Shown here in pieces: positions 60,821 through 63,036 of a DNA stretch of 63,036 bases. Origin of the DNA: Flavobacteriaceae bacterium (lineage in GTDB: Bacteria > Bacteroidota > Bacteroidia > Flavobacteriales > Flavobacteriaceae); assembly GCA_016780345.1 (NCBI GenBank), contig JADHLZ010000006.1, forward strand, positions 1 through 63,036. Reading direction: 5' to 3'. Below the pieces are notes generated by a model. The model was not told the DNA's origin and did not search any database. It saw nothing but the letters and a program-made list of their open reading frames with translations. Made by a program: the position numbers and the translations under genes. Every line of letters begins with the position of its first letter. The first letter of the stretch is position 1.

Positions 60821-61639
60821 ATGAGATTTCTTTTAATTTTTTTAATTATACTGACGTTTGACAATACTTATGATATTAAAGTTATTTCCTATAATATCCG
60901 ATATAATAATCCAAACGATGGAAAAGATATATGGGAAAACAGAAGATCATCAATAGTCGATTATGTAATTGATGAAAATCCAGATTTCATTGGTTTTCAA
61001 GAAGTTACATTTTCTCAGCTTAATTATTTGAACTTAAATCTATCAGATTACAATTATGTTGGAGTGGGTCGTGATGATGGAAAAAACAAAGGAGAGTTTA
61101 GCCCTATATATTTTAAAAAATCAAACTTTAAATTAATGAATTCTAGTACGTTTTGGCTATCTACTAGTCCTGAAATAATCTCAGTTGGATGGGATGCTTC
61201 TATGGAAAGAATTTGTACTTATGGGTTATTTAAACATAAAAAATCAAATAAAGAAATTTGGGTTTTTAATACACATTTCGATCATATTGGAGACATTGCA
61301 AGAATAGAGTCATCAAGACTAATTGTAAAAAAAATAAAAGAATTAACAAAAGAAGACGATTATGTCATCCTTACTGGAGATTTTAATGCAGTTGAAAATT
61401 CAAAACCTATTTCTATTCTAAATAATTTTTTAATGGATACTAACAATAATTTAAATAAAATCAATTCTAATTATGGAACCTACAATGGATTTAAATTAAA
61501 TGAACCTGCAATTAATAGAATTGATTATGTTTTTGAAAAAAACTTTAATCTCATAAAATCAGGTCACCATCATGTTAAAACAAATCTAAAAAGATGGGCA
61601 TCTGATCATAATCCGGTTTATGCAAACCTTAAATTTTAA
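60821..61639 (+). CDS. Endonuclease/exonuclease/phosphatase family protein
   Basis: A 272-residue protein with a hydrophobic start (MRFLLIFLIILTFDNTY) and the EEP fold: KVISYNIRYNNPNDGKDIWENRR near residues 20-42, PDFIGFQEVTFSQL (metal Glu) near 55-68, WVFNTHFDHIGDIARIESS, ILTGDFNAVENSKPI near 185-199 and the last motif RIDYVFEKN plus ASDHNPVYANL with the catalytic His. Known members include nucleases, sphingomyelinase and inositol phosphatases; secretion suggests an extracellular phosphodiesterase. Divergent from the CBM9-like gene with 64 bases between the starts. Confidence 0.88.
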   Translation: MRFLLIFLIILTFDNTYDIKVISYNIRYNNPNDGKDIWENRRSSIVDYVIDENPDFIGFQEVTFSQLNYLNLNLSDYNYVGVGRDDGKNKGEFSPIYFKKSNFKLMNSSTFWLSTSPEIISVGWDASMERICTYGLFKHKKSNKEIWVFNTHFDHIGDIARIESSRLIVKKIKELTKEDDYVILTGDFNAVENSKPISILNNFLMDTNNNLNKINSNYGTYNGFKLNEPAINRIDYVFEKNFNLIKSGHHHVKTNLKRWASDHNPVYANLKF

Positions 61640-61642
61640 TAA

Positions 61643-62635
61643 ATGAAATACATTTATATTTTACTCTTCTTTTTCATAGGTTGTTCAACTAAGACAAATA
61701 AACATGAATTTGGAATAGTTATCCATGGAGGAGCAGGTACAATTTCAAAAGAAAACATGTCCGAAGACCTAGAAAAAGCATATAAGAATGCCTTAAAGGA
61801 ATCTGTAATGATTGGTTATAAGATTTTAAAAAATGGAGGAACTAGTCAAGATGCAGTAGAAAAGACTATAAATTTTCTTGAAGATTCTCCATTGTTTAAT
61901 GCTGGTAAAGGTGCAGTATTAAACTATGATAGAGAGGTAGAACTTGATGCTTCATTTATGGAGGGAAAAAATCTAAATGCAGGGGCTATTTCTGGATCAA
62001 AACGAATTAAAAACCCTATATCAGCAGCTATAAAAGTTATGAACTCATCACAACACGTTATGCTTTCAGGAAATGGAGCTGATAGTTTTGCTGAAGAACT
62101 TGGGATGGAACTTGTAGATCAAGAATACTTTAAAACCGAAAGAAGAGTTAAAAGTTTAAATAGAACAAAAACTATTGAATCTAATAAAACATCTTCTGTT
62201 ATAGAACAAAACTATTTGTCTGAAAAATATGGAACTGTAGGATGTGTCGCTTTAGATCAGTATGGAAATTTATCTGCTGGAACTTCAACTGGCGGAATGA
62301 CCAACAAAAAATGGAATAGGATAGGAGATGCTCCAATTATTGGAGCTGGAACTTATGCCAATAATAATAATTGTGCAGTTTCATCTACTGGTTGGGGAGA
62401 ATACTTTATTAGAGGGGTTGTTGCCTATGATATCGCAGCACTTGTAGAGTATAAAAATTATTCAATAAAAAAGGCTGCAAGAACTGTTATTAATAAAATT
62501 GAATCAATGGGAGGAAACGGTGGAGTAATTGCAATAGATAATAAAGGTAATGTAGCTATGGAAATGAATACATCTGGAATGTATAGAGCTCATGTTAATT
62601 CTAATGGAGAAATTGATATTAAAATTTACAATTAA
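61643..62635 (+). CDS. Isoaspartyl peptidase/L-asparaginase (Ntn hydrolase), lipoprotein
   Basis: A 330-residue protein with lipoprotein signal (YILLFFFIGC). It has GIVIHGGAGTISKENM near residues 24-39, LEDSPLFNAGKGAVLN near 74-89, DASFMEG, and the autocleavage site before Thr198 in EKYGTVGCVALDQYGNLSAGTSTGGM, the nucleophile of this group of plant-type asparaginases. Cleavage would give alpha and beta chains. It hydrolyses isoaspartyl dipeptides or asparagine, here outside the cytoplasm. Starts three bases after the EEP gene, so the two are co-transcribed. Confidence 0.93.
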   Translation: MKYIYILLFFFIGCSTKTNKHEFGIVIHGGAGTISKENMSEDLEKAYKNALKESVMIGYKILKNGGTSQDAVEKTINFLEDSPLFNAGKGAVLNYDREVELDASFMEGKNLNAGAISGSKRIKNPISAAIKVMNSSQHVMLSGNGADSFAEELGMELVDQEYFKTERRVKSLNRTKTIESNKTSSVIEQNYLSEKYGTVGCVALDQYGNLSAGTSTGGMTNKKWNRIGDAPIIGAGTYANNNNCAVSSTGWGEYFIRGVVAYDIAALVEYKNYSIKKAARTVINKIESMGGNGGVIAIDNKGNVAMEMNTSGMYRAHVNSNGEIDIKIYN

Positions 62636-62728
62636 TAAATAGCTTTCACATACATTATTTCAAGATTAAAATCCCCCTTTTTGTTTATTAGAAATTTTAA
62701 ACTATGTATAAATTTTTTTGATTTTATC

Positions 62729-63036
62729 TTAGTTAGCTTCAATAGCACCATTATCGTTTTTGTACAATTTTATAGGCTTATCAAAAATTACTGCAACAAC
62801 TGTATAATAAGGGTCGTTCGTGTTTTCTGGAATTTCTATATATGTAATACCTGGATACTCATTCCAATATACTTTACAAAATGTTTGTTTTTTTAAAATA
62901 GTCCCATTACCAACAACATAAGCTCTATTAATTTTGTTTGAAATTCCTTTTAATACTATTTGATTATTTTTTGGTAAATCTCTAATAAATAAATACAAAG
63001 TTTTCTTGTCTTTACTCAATGTAGTTGGTCCATAAA
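62729..63036 (-). CDS. C-terminal part of a probable GH29 alpha-L-fucosidase (cut by window edge)
   Basis: The frame is open to the right edge of the window, so the start lies beyond 63036. The visible part is about 102 residues: YGPTTLSKDKKTLYLFIRDL at the start is the typical link between the GH29 catalytic domain and its C-terminal beta-sandwich, then NNQIVLKGISNKINRAYVVGNGT and a short end NDPYYTVVAVIFDKPIKLY. The catalytic barrel is not in the window, so the call rests on the C-terminal domain alone. A fucosidase would agree with other glycan-active genes nearby. Confidence 0.7.
   Translation of the reverse strand, partial: YGPTTLSKDKKTLYLFIRDLPKNNQIVLKGISNKINRAYVVGNGTILKKQTFCKVYWNEYPGITYIEIPENTNDPYYTVVAVIFDKPIKLYKNDNGAIEAN

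Noticed and set aside
1-63036. Mobile elements, prophage or CRISPR arrays
   Set aside because: No transposase, integrase, phage gene, regularly spaced repeat or att-like duplication at the tRNA genes was seen.

Overview
The window is a dense, AT-rich stretch of what looks like a member of the Bacteroidota, most likely a marine flavobacterium (order Flavobacteriales). The sequence supports this in several ways. It has the gene order parA-parB-DUF5683-dapB-lepB(long form)-wbqC and many short lipoproteins. It has TonB-dependent receptors with a CarboxypepD_reg-like N-terminus and few Shine-Dalgarno sites. Promoter-like -7 boxes of the Bacteroidota type (TAnnTTTG) lie in front of rnpB, three tRNA genes and several CDSs. 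No insertion sequence, prophage, integron, CRISPR array or plasmid feature was seen. The window reads as ordinary chromosome, cut through a gene at each end.

Layout. 1-2823 (minus): start of an outer-membrane TonB-type receptor, an ArsC-like protein, a HAD phosphatase, and prfB with an intact programmed +1 frameshift. 2909-10844 (plus): a large zinc metalloprotease, threonine aldolase, oligopeptidase B, then a PLP-dependent cysteine-synthase-like enzyme beside an alpha-oxoamine synthase, a probable sulfonolipid (capnine) or sphingolipid base pathway. 10930-17645 (plus): a tight run of pyrR, pyrB, a STAS-like small protein, rnz, pdxH, a SixA-like phosphatase, ppk1 and a Ppx/GppA phosphatase. 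17640-27430: dnaX (minus), RNase P RNA (plus), then a long minus-strand block (wbqC, lepB, dapB, DUF5683, parB, parA, divIC-like, udk, cytochrome c, PQQ-type sugar dehydrogenase). 27557-27853: two tRNA-Pro genes. 27998-34413: thioredoxin reductase, a DUF4442 protein, an OxyR-like regulator without the redox cysteines, a cyclophilin lipoprotein, a CoA-type Nudix hydrolase, an acyltransferase, Cu/Zn superoxide dismutase and a DUF3089 hydrolase.

34432-37965 holds the most system-like unit: a TonB-dependent receptor with a Cys-Cys pair near its plug, two HMA-type metal-binding proteins ending in the same LPxCCxY tail, and a cupin lipoprotein, closed by a bidirectional terminator. This looks like a copper (or other soft metal) acquisition or handling cassette. 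38011-43965 has an ALDH7-type dehydrogenase, a Rieske oxygenase, tRNA-Arg, a sterol-desaturase family enzyme and an SDR/DoxX pair. 44002-49339 is a second compact cassette: CocE-type hydrolase, GMC flavoenzyme, small partner subunit, a four-helix cytochrome-b-like protein and YceI, which together suggest an oxidation system feeding electrons into the membrane. 49398-54752 has a DUF4838 lipoprotein, glycerol kinase and glycerol facilitator. 54782-63036 has an ABC-F protein, then a minus-strand unit of CBM9-like, GHL10-like, SGNH hydrolase and kynureninase, an EEP nuclease-family protein, an isoaspartyl peptidase lipoprotein, and the C-terminus of a probable GH29 alpha-L-fucosidase. The lipoprotein glycan-active genes suggest a life partly based on algal or animal glycans.

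All calls come from reading motifs and gene order. No database search was possible, so family assignments are from recognition, and coordinates of promoter and RNA ends are estimates.
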